From: Shewanellaceae bacterium UBA2521 | GTDB taxonomy: Bacteria; Pseudomonadota; Gammaproteobacteria; Enterobacterales; Shewanellaceae | Direction: 5' to 3' | DNA: 13,224 nucleotides | Assembly (NCBI GenBank): GCA_002341165.1 | Contig: DDNL01000053.1 | Span: 1-13,224 of the forward strand | In this document: piece after piece, positions 7,301 through 13,224 of the stretch | Layout: each line of letters begins with the position of its first letter | Position numbering within the stretch: the first letter of the stretch is position 1 | Notes under the pieces: generated by a model | Told to the model about the DNA's origin: nothing | Database searches by the model: none | The model's input: only the letters and a program-made list of their open reading frames with translations | Position numbers and translations under genes: made by a program

Positions 7301-9369
7301 AAAGCAAACTCTACGCTATCGGCAAAGATGCTTATAATGGTCATCGAGTTTTATGGCCTGTTAAAGATGAGGACATGCTTTTAAGCGAGCTCGATCTCAC
7401 GGGACATAACCTCAAGGTAAAAGCTGAAGGCACACTTTTTTTAACCCAGAAAACGCGCGGCTTACCTTTTGGTTTGATGACCTCACAAGATAAATACCTG
7501 CAACCGGCTTCAGCACATCGTATTAATGTACGTGAGGTACTGCTCAAAAAAGAAGAGCCTTTTTATAAGCTTGCGTTTCAACAAGGTGCAACTCAAGCCC
7601 CTTCAATCACACCTGTAAGTGAAATAGATGCCTTGGTATTACCTACCTCATCTCACCATACAAGAGCATGGCAGCGTAAGGTCTTGACTACAAAAGAAAA
7701 AGGAATTTATACCAGAAATGATCAAATCGGTGCATCCATCGCACTCCATTTAGAACATCATGTGTATGGTGATTGGCGTTCGCTGTTCAGAGAAGACCGC
7801 CACATCTCTCACATCGGCAAAAAAACAAGACATATAACGCCCGTTACCGTCAAGCTGCCTTCCAAGTCCTTTGATATCATTTTGCCTGTTGGCAGATGGA
7901 TTACGCCACACTTAGCTTTTATGCAGTACAAACTCAAAGCACCCACCCAAGATCAGCATCATCAGGTGTATCGTATACACAGTCATTTTTTTGCTACAAC
8001 GCAGCATAAAGCACTGCAGCATAAACATGTACAGATGCACCTCATGGGAGGTCATGCAAAAACTCTATGGCACTTTGAACTACCTACTACAGAGAGCACA
8101 GACAGGCTAGAGCTTGATATCGACGAAAGGCAACGCATCATTAAGATCAGCCAGTCTTCTACGCAGCAGGAGCGCTATTTGACTCTACATATCAGTCCTG
8201 AAGCTCAAGGTCACCTTTGGATCGGTACACATTACATCCATCTAAATGAAGATTTAATGGAATTAGAGGTACCCGATGAAGCCTTAGCAGCTCAAACCAA
8301 GCAACATCATAAGTCCGATACATTAACTGAGTATGCACAGCGTGGTGAAGTAGAACATTTAGGCTCACAAAACGAATCACATCAAGCTTATACTCTGTAC
8401 TTTTCTAATGCTTCACACTCAAGAGCACATATCACATTTGAAGGATTAGATGAAACCCTTATCTTACCTGCGCATGACACCCAATATGTAACACTCGATG
8501 CGAATAAATTTGAAGCGATACAGGCTTTAACAACCTACGCTCTAGATACTCGCTCGGGCTCTTATATGCGTCGTATTGACCGTCAAACATTAGACGAACA
8601 CAGCGCGCAGCATATGATATGTTTTCATCTGCAAGGTCACTTTTCTAACACCTTTCGCATTCAACCTAAGTTATGTGATATGAATCATGTAAGCTACAAA
8701 GTAGGCTCTGTTGCCATTCATCGCAGCTACCAGCCTTTATCTTCTCACAAAAAATATATTTACAAAATAGATCACGGACTCAGCACTATGCAATATAAGC
8801 GCTTAAGCTTAGACAACCAAAGTAAAGAGCCTCTTTATGTGACCTTACGCTACCGACTCAAGCCAGAAGATGAAGCGCGTATTCATGGCTATGATTTCTA
8901 TCTCAATACGATACCTCAATCAAAAGCACGTCAACCTCATCTATATCGACTTGCTTTACTTGAGCCCTTATCGGCCAAAACCGATATCTTAGTACGTTCT
9001 GTGAAGCATGGTAATCGGGCTGATTTTATGATCCCTGAAGGGGCGAGGCTTGTGTCTCTTAAGGCTGAATTTATGAGTCGTAAAAATAGATTATCATCCA
9101 TGGTCAATATTTTTGATGCAGTAAGCAAACAGACCGGGATGCAAGGTGCCAATCTCAAAGATCAGCTTCTAAACCAACCTTTTACCGATGATCTTTATCT
9201 TGATCTCTCAATTAAACAACCTCGTTATGCGTGGGAAAGTCCTCAATTGAAGATTCAAGAAACAACGCTGGAAAAGAGAGAGCAAAGCTATTTCAATGCT
9301 TACAAACGCGATTTAGAATTTAGAAATGCTCAACATCTTGCCCAGCGTTTACTAGCAGGGCATGGTTGA
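4309..9369 (+). CDS. Giant secreted AB-type toxin-like protein with TcdA/TcdB-like translocation region
   Basis: 1686 residues. Residues 1-22 are a Sec signal peptide (hydrophobic core, then SSPAKA, cleavage after A22). Residues 23-805 are mostly helical and cysteine-free, with a beta-like stretch around 465-545; no enzyme family is recognised. C808 and C835 flank RSRRS at 825-829, a furin-type R-x-R-R site, as in diphtheria toxin. Hydrophobic segments follow at about 871-897 and 924-967. The stretch to about 1215 resembles the clostridial TcdA/TcdB translocation region: TLLVPVALLTG, LLSELDL, IDALVLPTSSHHTRAW (1106-1121), VYGDWRSLF and FDIILPVGRW come in the same order as TcdB's SILLVPLAG, VISEIDF, LMVLPNAPNRVFAW, YEGEFYWRYF and SFIVPIITTEY. 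The rest is beta-rich, His-rich and holds the only other cysteines, C1438 and C1456. The start has AGGA 11 bases upstream. It probably translocates its N-terminal part into eukaryotic cells; this is inference. A bidirectional hairpin follows. Confidence 0.72.
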   Translation: MKYFVSGFCFCLCLTLSSPAKASLSSSIERVEVFLSQLFSGSAHSDTEGSGFDNPAYISSQRQSIVSHEVERVTAAELLNHDSRASVISGSSIPPFSPQLPDEQTQKYIQQVQTQVFELSEHFQDLIRDYSTSLTQKSAHLQEIEAQLLLQNQTHSAHSIEEWHDLLHTFKKEDYISLKLDMISDEVERSRLLRNATVLQQNIAKIESSVHSVDTFLQAQVNQFHARSQLKIMETPERSLLLEAIEVELHAPSSANRLQQRSYWANKLLSHDLNQIIQIPTQSQQHLNKMQREVQAALVRSQRILNYSVTSQDMLPALQLGVFEDDLTNFQSFIGKKLLRSVRWNENLTPFQQQRLLDFERKLGTLARLRSHQYSTQDIDLFKALRAFQNLSGDQQASFYRMVEEISAKPLDYEEVFNELDIAMPTRRPLSEANRRIIHSALITTLSDLKGKHVNARNTIELMPLHITKQIKVPTDLFEFDIAQGVKGHITSAQFDTTTSLWNYTVETHSKAHPPADAIKFKISDVGAARESVPVQYQVHQVKSPLDFAQKMQKQWSAYQKLGAAFYFADHDLVLAKLRINLWQLLEQNIKPEVHQFPSPFKKAATAILRNLHQYAYHAPNIYLVQDIQEKIQQISIMDSVLQTKEMGRYRNSTYVTNYYSMINSIRQELQLHHAHHPNKNIILEILEHADALRTSMHRIDKRFDTIMQFKESMKRLLKIDKKVPFLNSSDHKRPLTIKNAVQFEIRSYLNRWVQVMDQAEVYIQHYRKTFAALKTSEQQLIQKIAQKLPRQNLLQLRQQVNDLTRICAPDLSHQPVPKPRHIHRSRRSLVAPLCQPLKSSKAKVHPETSVHTKTPQPAQAKVQTSSIKGLSSGLFTALNVGGAVFDIYDLAYGAYLVDQAQVAYTEAESHYYQAQAIQSFANIGAGLGYPAVLMAAQWSGWSMSVPTLLVPVALLTGANMITNFALSQRYQKMSDIEQAQLYLHQLHHKYTQSYADQSKLYAIGKDAYNGHRVLWPVKDEDMLLSELDLTGHNLKVKAEGTLFLTQKTRGLPFGLMTSQDKYLQPASAHRINVREVLLKKEEPFYKLAFQQGATQAPSITPVSEIDALVLPTSSHHTRAWQRKVLTTKEKGIYTRNDQIGASIALHLEHHVYGDWRSLFREDRHISHIGKKTRHITPVTVKLPSKSFDIILPVGRWITPHLAFMQYKLKAPTQDQHHQVYRIHSHFFATTQHKALQHKHVQMHLMGGHAKTLWHFELPTTESTDRLELDIDERQRIIKISQSSTQQERYLTLHISPEAQGHLWIGTHYIHLNEDLMELEVPDEALAAQTKQHHKSDTLTEYAQRGEVEHLGSQNESHQAYTLYFSNASHSRAHITFEGLDETLILPAHDTQYVTLDANKFEAIQALTTYALDTRSGSYMRRIDRQTLDEHSAQHMICFHLQGHFSNTFRIQPKLCDMNHVSYKVGSVAIHRSYQPLSSHKKYIYKIDHGLSTMQYKRLSLDNQSKEPLYVTLRYRLKPEDEARIHGYDFYLNTIPQSKARQPHLYRLALLEPLSAKTDILVRSVKHGNRADFMIPEGARLVSLKAEFMSRKNRLSSMVNIFDAVSKQTGMQGANLKDQLLNQPFTDDLYLDLSIKQPRYAWESPQLKIQETTLEKREQSYFNAYKRDLEFRNAQHLAQRLLAGHG

Positions 9370-9378
9370 AAGGCTCAA

Positions 9379-9404
9379 AAGCCACTTTCAGATGAAAGTG
9401 GCTT
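9379..9404. terminator. Bidirectional terminator between convergent genes
   Basis: A perfect 11-bp stem, AAGCCACTTTC / GAAAGTGGCTT, with a 4-base AGAT loop lies between the stop of the toxin-like gene and the stop of the last lipoprotein gene. The minus-strand side runs into TTTTGAG and the plus side into CTTCAAC, so U-tracts are short in both directions. Confidence 0.75.
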
Positions 9405-9422
9405 CAACAAACAAAGAAGATA

Positions 9423-10106
9423 CTATGAAGATGTTTCAGGCTGATTGATGATAACGCCTGATGCAAAGTCTTGATCTTTTAGGTATAACTTATGGTGAAG
9501 CCCTCGAGGAATATCTTTTAATATTAAGTAATTCACGGATTTGGCTACTTCATAATACTCCGTAGCTGCAGTGTTAATTGCTGTAGCAATCATGTTAGCA
9601 ATAGGGCCTGCACCTGTGTCTTTACTGGTTTGATGCACAACCTGCCCCGAATAACGCCATAAGCTTTTACCGGTTTTTGTTGACTTAAGCTCTAAATCAG
9701 CGGCAACCACAACACTGCCAGCTATGACCACATAGTTTGTGTCCCACTGCTTGATCTGAACGAACAACACAGCGTCAGCGCCGAAAACTTCATGATATCG
9801 TGATGGGGTTACTAATTGCGCAAGCTCTCCATCAGACACACCTTCACGTTTCAACAACTGCTGTGTAAAAGGTATAGATAAGACATAATACCCCATTTCA
9901 GCAAGAGGGCGAGCAATCGTCGCCTGATAAATATCTCCAGCATCTGCCGCTGTAGTTTTATTGATAACAGGCACTACAACAATGGACAAAGGTTTCTCTT
10001 GATACATGAGACCAAACGCATCAACTTTTTTCATCTGTAGAGATTTCTGAGACTGACAACCTAGCATGATAAATGCCATACATAAATATATCACTTTTCT
10101 TATCAT
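9423..10106 (-). CDS. DUF799 / GNA1162-family lipoprotein
   Basis: 227 residues with a lipoprotein signal ending in the lipobox MLGC, Cys17 being the acylated residue. The body follows the DUF799 family of Neisseria GNA1162: SIVVVPVINKTTAADAGDIYQ (beta strand then a loop), ARPLAEMGYYVLSIPF, FGADAVLFVQIKQW, DLELKSTKTGKSLW, and a C-terminal helical stretch with GAGPIANMIATAINTA. Family members are anchored in the outer membrane facing the periplasm and have a fold related to the CsgG/TolB-N type; their cellular role is not firmly known. It is the last gene of a four-gene operon. Its ATG overlaps the preceding stop by 4 bp (ATGA) and is preceded by GGAG, so translation is coupled. Confidence 0.88.
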   Translation of the reverse strand: MIRKVIYLCMAFIMLGCQSQKSLQMKKVDAFGLMYQEKPLSIVVVPVINKTTAADAGDIYQATIARPLAEMGYYVLSIPFTQQLLKREGVSDGELAQLVTPSRYHEVFGADAVLFVQIKQWDTNYVVIAGSVVVAADLELKSTKTGKSLWRYSGQVVHQTSKDTGAGPIANMIATAINTAATEYYEVAKSVNYLILKDIPRGLHHKLYLKDQDFASGVIINQPETSS

Positions 10107-10456
10107 GACTTGATCTCCGATTGCGCAAGTTCAATCATTTTTTCTGACTCTGGAAAACATTCAAGCTCTTTAGCAAAATAAGCCTTTGCTTTATCTTTCT
10201 GACCTTGCTCAGAAAAATAAATACCCAACTCAAAATAAACACCGGGAGGTACAAGTAGATTATCTTCCTCAGCTTCTTCTACAATCTCAAGCATTCCCTC
10301 AATATGTGCTTGTTGTGTGTCAGCTGAAGGGTTTTTCTGAAACTCATACAGCGTTTCAGAATAGTCATTCCAGTGATAAAGAGTCTTAGGACTCTGACAT
10401 GCTGTCAAACACAGGTTTAAAAAACAAAGTAATACAAGTCTATTTTTGCTCAACAT
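10103..10456 (-). CDS. DUF4810-family lipoprotein
   Basis: 117 residues with lipobox LTAC (Cys20). The mature start QSPKTLYHWNDYSETLYEF has the Y-x-W-x-x-Y-x-x-x-LY signature of DUF4810, and VPPGVYFELGIYFSEQGQ with KAKAYFAKELECFPES matches that family's TPR-like helical hairpin. It is a full-length family member. In Neisseria and other Gram-negative bacteria this family is encoded between a CsgG-like gene and a DUF799 gene, the same neighbours as here apart from one inserted gene. Its ATG overlaps the upstream stop as TAATG, with GAGG ten bases before it. It is presumably a periplasm-facing partner of the other lipoproteins. Confidence 0.87.
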   Translation of the reverse strand: MLSKNRLVLLCFLNLCLTACQSPKTLYHWNDYSETLYEFQKNPSADTQQAHIEGMLEIVEEAEEDNLLVPPGVYFELGIYFSEQGQKDKAKAYFAKELECFPESEKMIELAQSEIKS

Positions 10457-10779
10457 TAAATTTTAACCTCAAATGTATGACCTGATGAAATAAAGATCTT
10501 ACGATGTACGATCATGTTTTGATGACGATAAATTTTAACTTGATGCTGGCCTTGAGGTAACACAAAGCGCGTTGTTTGAATACCATCTACGTAATATGAC
10601 TCAATATCATCGTTATCGTTCAAGTCTATAGATTGCTCATCAATGATCAAAGTGAGACCTTCTAGATCGCCTTTCAATGCAAGATAAGCTTCATCACTTA
10701 TTTGTGTCGATTCGTGATACGAGGTAGAGCAGCCTACTATCGTACACAGTGCGATAATCATAAAGAGATGTTTTAACAT
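10456..10779 (-). CDS. Small PEGA-like lipoprotein
   Basis: 107 residues, with a signal peptide and an acceptable lipobox IVGC (Cys17). After an acidic linker (DLNDNDDIE, 52-60) the C-terminal half is a small beta domain, YYVDGIQTTRFVLPQGQHQV then KIYRHQNMIVHRKIFISSG, which has the G-x-H-x-V-x-I turn of PEGA-type carbohydrate- or surface-associated domains. I do not recognise the family by name. It is co-translated with its neighbours: its ATG overlaps the stop of the CsgG-like gene (TAATG) and AAGGA precedes it. The three-gene version of this cluster in Neisseria lacks it as far as I recall. Confidence 0.75.
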   Translation of the reverse strand: MLKHLFMIIALCTIVGCSTSYHESTQISDEAYLALKGDLEGLTLIIDEQSIDLNDNDDIESYYVDGIQTTRFVLPQGQHQVKIYRHQNMIVHRKIFISSGHTFEVKI

Positions 10780-11744
10780 TATTTACCATCCTTATTTTGC
10801 GATGCAAACACAGTGTAATCAGACAATGGACCCTCAATAGCGCCCGATACAACTTCAACTCGACTTAAGCTATTCTTACCTTTACCAACAAAATCAACGA
10901 CTTTAATTTGCGCAACTTGTTTTCTCGGTAAATAGACAAAACTACCTGTTTGAGGGTTTTTTACTTTTTTCCCTTGTAGCTTCACCATAAAAAGATCGCC
11001 CTGATGAATACCTTGGTTTTGTCCACCTGTCATGAAAAACATATCATCTTGCTGATTGACAAGATAACCTTTCCAAGGTAGATCCATTAAGTTTTCAATC
11101 ACATTGGAAACCAATTTAGAAATAGCAGCAGATAACGCTTTATCATCTAAGCTACTGTTATAGCCAGCTGTTTCTCCTACTCCAAATACATGGTTATTTT
11201 CAGAACGCGCTTCACCCCGAGCCTCTTCTGAATAAATCACTTCCGAAGTGCGCACATCAATCAGTCTTACATTCACAGCAGCATAAGATTTTTGTACGCG
11301 GTTACGAGAAAAAACCCCTACTTCACTCGTTGTCTCTCGGCCATATTCAGATACAGATCCAACAATGATAAAATCAGCACCTTGGTATGATTTAGATGCA
11401 GACTCAGCTTGAACACTCTTTAAATCTTGACGCTCAAGCATCATAAATTTACCTGTGCTAGATAAACGTGTAGACAGAATATCCGATGCTTGTTTTCCTA
11501 TGACGCTATTTTTTTGTTGAAAAAACAAGCTACGACCACGCTTGGTTTCATCTGTAAATCGGGAGATGGCTACAACGCGTTTCAATCCGTGATAAGTTTC
11601 TTCTTTTAAAGTGGGGCTCACTTGAGGTGCACTTGCATGCAATGAATTATCAACACCTCGAGTAGAGGAAGTACAACCATTTAATGCTGATAAACACATT
11701 GAAAAAAAGAATAAAATAGTTATCAAGTTTTTAATTCGATTCAT
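10779..11744 (-). CDS. CsgG/HfaB-family lipoprotein
   Basis: 321 residues, with a signal peptide ending in lipobox LNGC (Cys24) and then a Ser/Thr-rich linker. Residues about 54-220 follow the CsgG family: LKRVVAISRFTDETKRG, ASDILSTRLSSTGKFMMLERQDL, YQGADFIIVGSVSEYGRE, and YAAVNVRLIDVRTSEVIYSEE. Residues about 228-321 form an extra beta-rich tail (GIHQGDLFMVKLQGKKVKNP) absent from the curli secretin CsgG itself. CsgG makes an oligomeric outer-membrane pore; members of this shorter operon type have not been shown to do so. It is the first gene of the four-gene operon. AAGAG precedes the ATG, and a TATAAT -10 element lies about 32 bp upstream. Confidence 0.87.
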   Translation of the reverse strand: MNRIKNLITILFFFSMCLSALNGCTSSTRGVDNSLHASAPQVSPTLKEETYHGLKRVVAISRFTDETKRGRSLFFQQKNSVIGKQASDILSTRLSSTGKFMMLERQDLKSVQAESASKSYQGADFIIVGSVSEYGRETTSEVGVFSRNRVQKSYAAVNVRLIDVRTSEVIYSEEARGEARSENNHVFGVGETAGYNSSLDDKALSAAISKLVSNVIENLMDLPWKGYLVNQQDDMFFMTGGQNQGIHQGDLFMVKLQGKKVKNPQTGSFVYLPRKQVAQIKVVDFVGKGKNSLSRVEVVSGAIEGPLSDYTVFASQNKDGK

Positions 11745-12164
11745 AAGTAACTCTTGTTATGTTTAAGGATTCTAAATTATACAGATCAACAAAATTTTTT
11801 AAAAGCCTTATATACTTATCCGTTTAAAAGATGACCAAAACATACATAGTCACACCCCTGGTTGATAGAAAAATCAAAAAATAGATATGCACTACTCATG
11901 AAACAAGGTAGCTTCTAGAGTTTTAAAGAAATAAGAAAGTTTTACAATGATTTGAAAGCTTGGTACATCAAGATGCGACTACTCAAAAAACAAACAAAAC
12001 AAGATTAAAGAGAAGGTTAATAATTTATAAGGTTCTGATATACAATAAAATTTAACTTTCATCTATCGAATCAAAAGCGATGCTTTTCCATGTTATTTTA
12101 TCCGAATAATCGACCACAGATTATCCACGGCTTGTCACCTGCTTGTATTGATTTCACAATACGA
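11745..12164. other. Gene-free A/T-rich stretch between rep and the lipoprotein operon
   Basis: I see no credible gene in these 420 bp. It contains the putative -10 at 11776, and at 12121-12129 TTATCCACG, one mismatch from the DnaA box TTATCCACA. A weak 6-bp hairpin (GTATTG/CAATAC, 12145-12162) lies just after the rep stop, without a U-tract. High A/T content and a DnaA-like box near rep could mean part of the replication origin lies here, but origins of this type are usually next to the iterons. Confidence 0.4.
11776..11781 (-). promoter_or_regulatory. Probable -10 element of the lipoprotein operon promoter
   Basis: The minus strand reads TATAAT, a perfect -10 hexamer, 31 bases before the CsgG-like start codon. 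At 16-18 bp spacing only weak -35 matches (TTTTAA or TTTAAA) are present, inside an A/T-rich stretch, so activator help or a weak promoter is possible. Confidence 0.5.
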
Positions 12165-13013
12165 CTAAGCCTTATCCCAATCGAACAAAAGCTTAATTGC
12201 CGTTATTTTTCGCCCTGTGCGTATAGTTCTAAATCCATAGTTTTTAGGCTGATCTGCATCAGAAAAAAAGTTTATTTTATTTTCTTGTAATGCAATTTCT
12301 TCAATGCTTGGCTGAATAATTTCTCTTATAATAGCGTGGGTTCGGCTGTATGAAGTCTTTTTTAACTTGCCATTTGTATCTAATAAACCAAATAATGCGC
12401 GTATATCGTCTATCTTAAACTCCGGTAGCTTTCCATAAGACTTAAATCGACATAAAATAGAATACAGTCTTTTCGAATACTCACGCTTTAGTTGACGGAA
12501 GATGTCATGAGAGATCTGACTATGGCCTTCTGAAACGCATAAGTACTCCTTAATTAACTGATCGTTAGGCACAAGAGTCAAACAAGCATTTTTGTATTCT
12601 ACACGCTTAAAGAGTGCCATATATGAAAAGCTTTTATTATCTTTATCCTCTATACCTACAGCGCGACCTGAGAGACGCTTAGCAGGAAGATTGAGTAAGG
12701 AGTACAGCTCTGTTTTCTCTACCTTAAACCATTCCGACAACATATCATTACTGAATGTATAAGAAGGACATACAAAAGCACTTTGATCTAATAAGATGCT
12801 GTTCCAATCAGCTTCTGTGCTCAGTTTTTTATCTTTCTTGATAGCCCAATGGCTTTTTTCTAATCGAGATAAAAATAACGCAAATAAGTCATGCTCTACT
12901 GCACTAAGAGACAGCGAGCCAAAGACGATTTTATGGCTTTTTTTATAAAATCTTGTTTGTAAATCGGATAAATTATTTGTTAGCACATCTACTCCACTGC
13001 TTTTTTTCTCCAT
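12165..13013 (-). CDS. Rep_3-family plasmid replication initiator
   Basis: 282 residues, a typical length for RepB/Rep_3 initiators, which bind iterons and melt the plasmid origin. Residues about 11-150 match the first winged-helix domain (LTNNLSDLQTRFYKKSHKI, SAVEHDLFALFLSRL). Residues about 165-280 match the second: DIFRQLKREYSKRLYSIL, KIDDIRALFGL, THAIIREIIQPSIEEI, and the closing strand GRKITAIKLLFDWD. The ATG is preceded on the minus strand by GAGAG with a 7-base gap. Its promoter overlaps the first iteron, so autorepression is likely. No relaxase or partition gene is visible in the window. Confidence 0.88.
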   Translation of the reverse strand: MEKKSSGVDVLTNNLSDLQTRFYKKSHKIVFGSLSLSAVEHDLFALFLSRLEKSHWAIKKDKKLSTEADWNSILLDQSAFVCPSYTFSNDMLSEWFKVEKTELYSLLNLPAKRLSGRAVGIEDKDNKSFSYMALFKRVEYKNACLTLVPNDQLIKEYLCVSEGHSQISHDIFRQLKREYSKRLYSILCRFKSYGKLPEFKIDDIRALFGLLDTNGKLKKTSYSRTHAIIREIIQPSIEEIALQENKINFFSDADQPKNYGFRTIRTGRKITAIKLLFDWDKA

Positions 13014-13058
13014 ATAGCATCTCTCAAGATTTTTAGATAACTTTTTAAAGTGTTAAAC

Positions 13059-13087
13059 ACCTTAGCGTACATGATAAAACCTGTCAA
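13059..13087 (-). promoter_or_regulatory. rep promoter overlapping iteron 1
   Basis: On the minus strand a perfect -35 TTGACA (13082-13087) is followed after 17 bp by TAAGGT (13059-13064), a weak -10. The element lies 46 bp upstream of the rep start and falls within and just beyond the first iteron (13070-13089), so Rep bound to that iteron would block it. Confidence 0.6.
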
Positions 13088-13224
13088 TACATGACAAAAC
13101 CTGTTTTTAAAAATATACTCTTGTCTCTTCAAACTTAGATTACATGACAAAACCTGTTTTGAAGAAGATATTCTTGTCTCCGCAAGCTTAGATTGCATGG
13201 CAAAACCTGTTTTTAACAAGATAT
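13070..13224. repeat. Iteron array of the plasmid origin
   Basis: Four copies of a roughly 20-bp iteron with core CATGACAAAACCTGTTTT begin at 13070 (divergent: CATGATAAAACCTGTCAATA), 13090, 13143 and 13196. The first step is 20 bp, the next two are 53 bp, close to two and five DNA turns, so all copies lie on one face of the helix. The two complete 53-bp units (13090-13142, 13143-13195) agree at 45 of 53 positions and also share a CTTGTCTC block and a CTTAGATT block. The fourth copy is cut by the window end after 29 bp, so the array may continue. Confidence 0.85.

Noticed and set aside
12121..12129. TTATCCACG as a DnaA box that would fix the origin
   Set aside because: A single one-mismatch copy, about 900 bp from the iterons, is too weak to call; it is noted only in the intergenic entry.
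12989..13219. Open minus-strand frame of 76 codons running through the iterons
   Set aside because: It is a translation of the repeat array and rep promoter, overlaps the rep start in another frame, and has no protein-like pattern.
13090..13224. Evenly spaced repeats that could be read as a CRISPR array
   Set aside because: The spacer part is conserved between units (45 of 53 positions for the whole unit), there are no cas genes, and a rep gene is adjacent. It is an iteron array.

Overview
The window looks like plasmid or plasmid-derived accessory DNA from an AT-rich Gram-negative bacterium, probably a gammaproteobacterium. Three things suggest this: a Rep_3-type replication initiator next to an iteron array, four outer-membrane-type lipoprotein genes with classical lipoboxes, and low GC throughout. 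The genus cannot be fixed from the sequence. The right edge of the window cuts through the iteron array, and the first gene begins within the first bases. The window may therefore be one linearised circular plasmid, but this is not proven.

Layout. (1) 1-2742, plus strand: an unrecognised 200-residue protein with an HTH-like C-terminus, then a LuxR-type regulator and an MFS transporter 6 bp apart, ending in a strong hairpin terminator. (2) 2818-3780, minus strand: a two-domain protein with a C-terminal PD-(D/E)XK nuclease of the Mrr type, a probable single-gene modification-dependent restriction or defence factor. (3) 3781-4308: a gene-free divergent regulatory region with a perfect 20-bp palindrome that resembles a spaced parS site, and an inverted repeat whose core is a perfect FNR-type box. 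(4) 4309-9369, plus strand: a 1686-residue Sec-exported protein that dominates the window. (5) 9423-11744, minus strand: four tightly overlapping lipoprotein genes (CsgG-like, a small PEGA-like protein, DUF4810, DUF799/GNA1162). (6) 12165-13224: the rep gene and its iterons.

The highlight is the 1686-residue protein. It reads as a large AB-type toxin: a signal peptide; about 780 cysteine-free, mainly helical residues of unknown function; a Cys808-RSRR-Cys835 loop that looks like the furin-nicked, disulfide-bridged loop of diphtheria toxin; hydrophobic segments; and then a stretch resembling the TcdA/TcdB translocation (pore-forming) region, followed by a beta-rich C-terminus. I know of no described toxin with this combination. 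The domain assignments rest on recalled family patterns, not on a database search.

How the parts may work together: the rep/iteron unit maintains the replicon, the nuclease may guard against foreign modified DNA, and the regulator-transporter pair is a self-contained uptake or efflux module. The toxin and the lipoprotein operon are convergent and share a bidirectional hairpin. A role for the CsgG-like complex in toxin release is only speculation.
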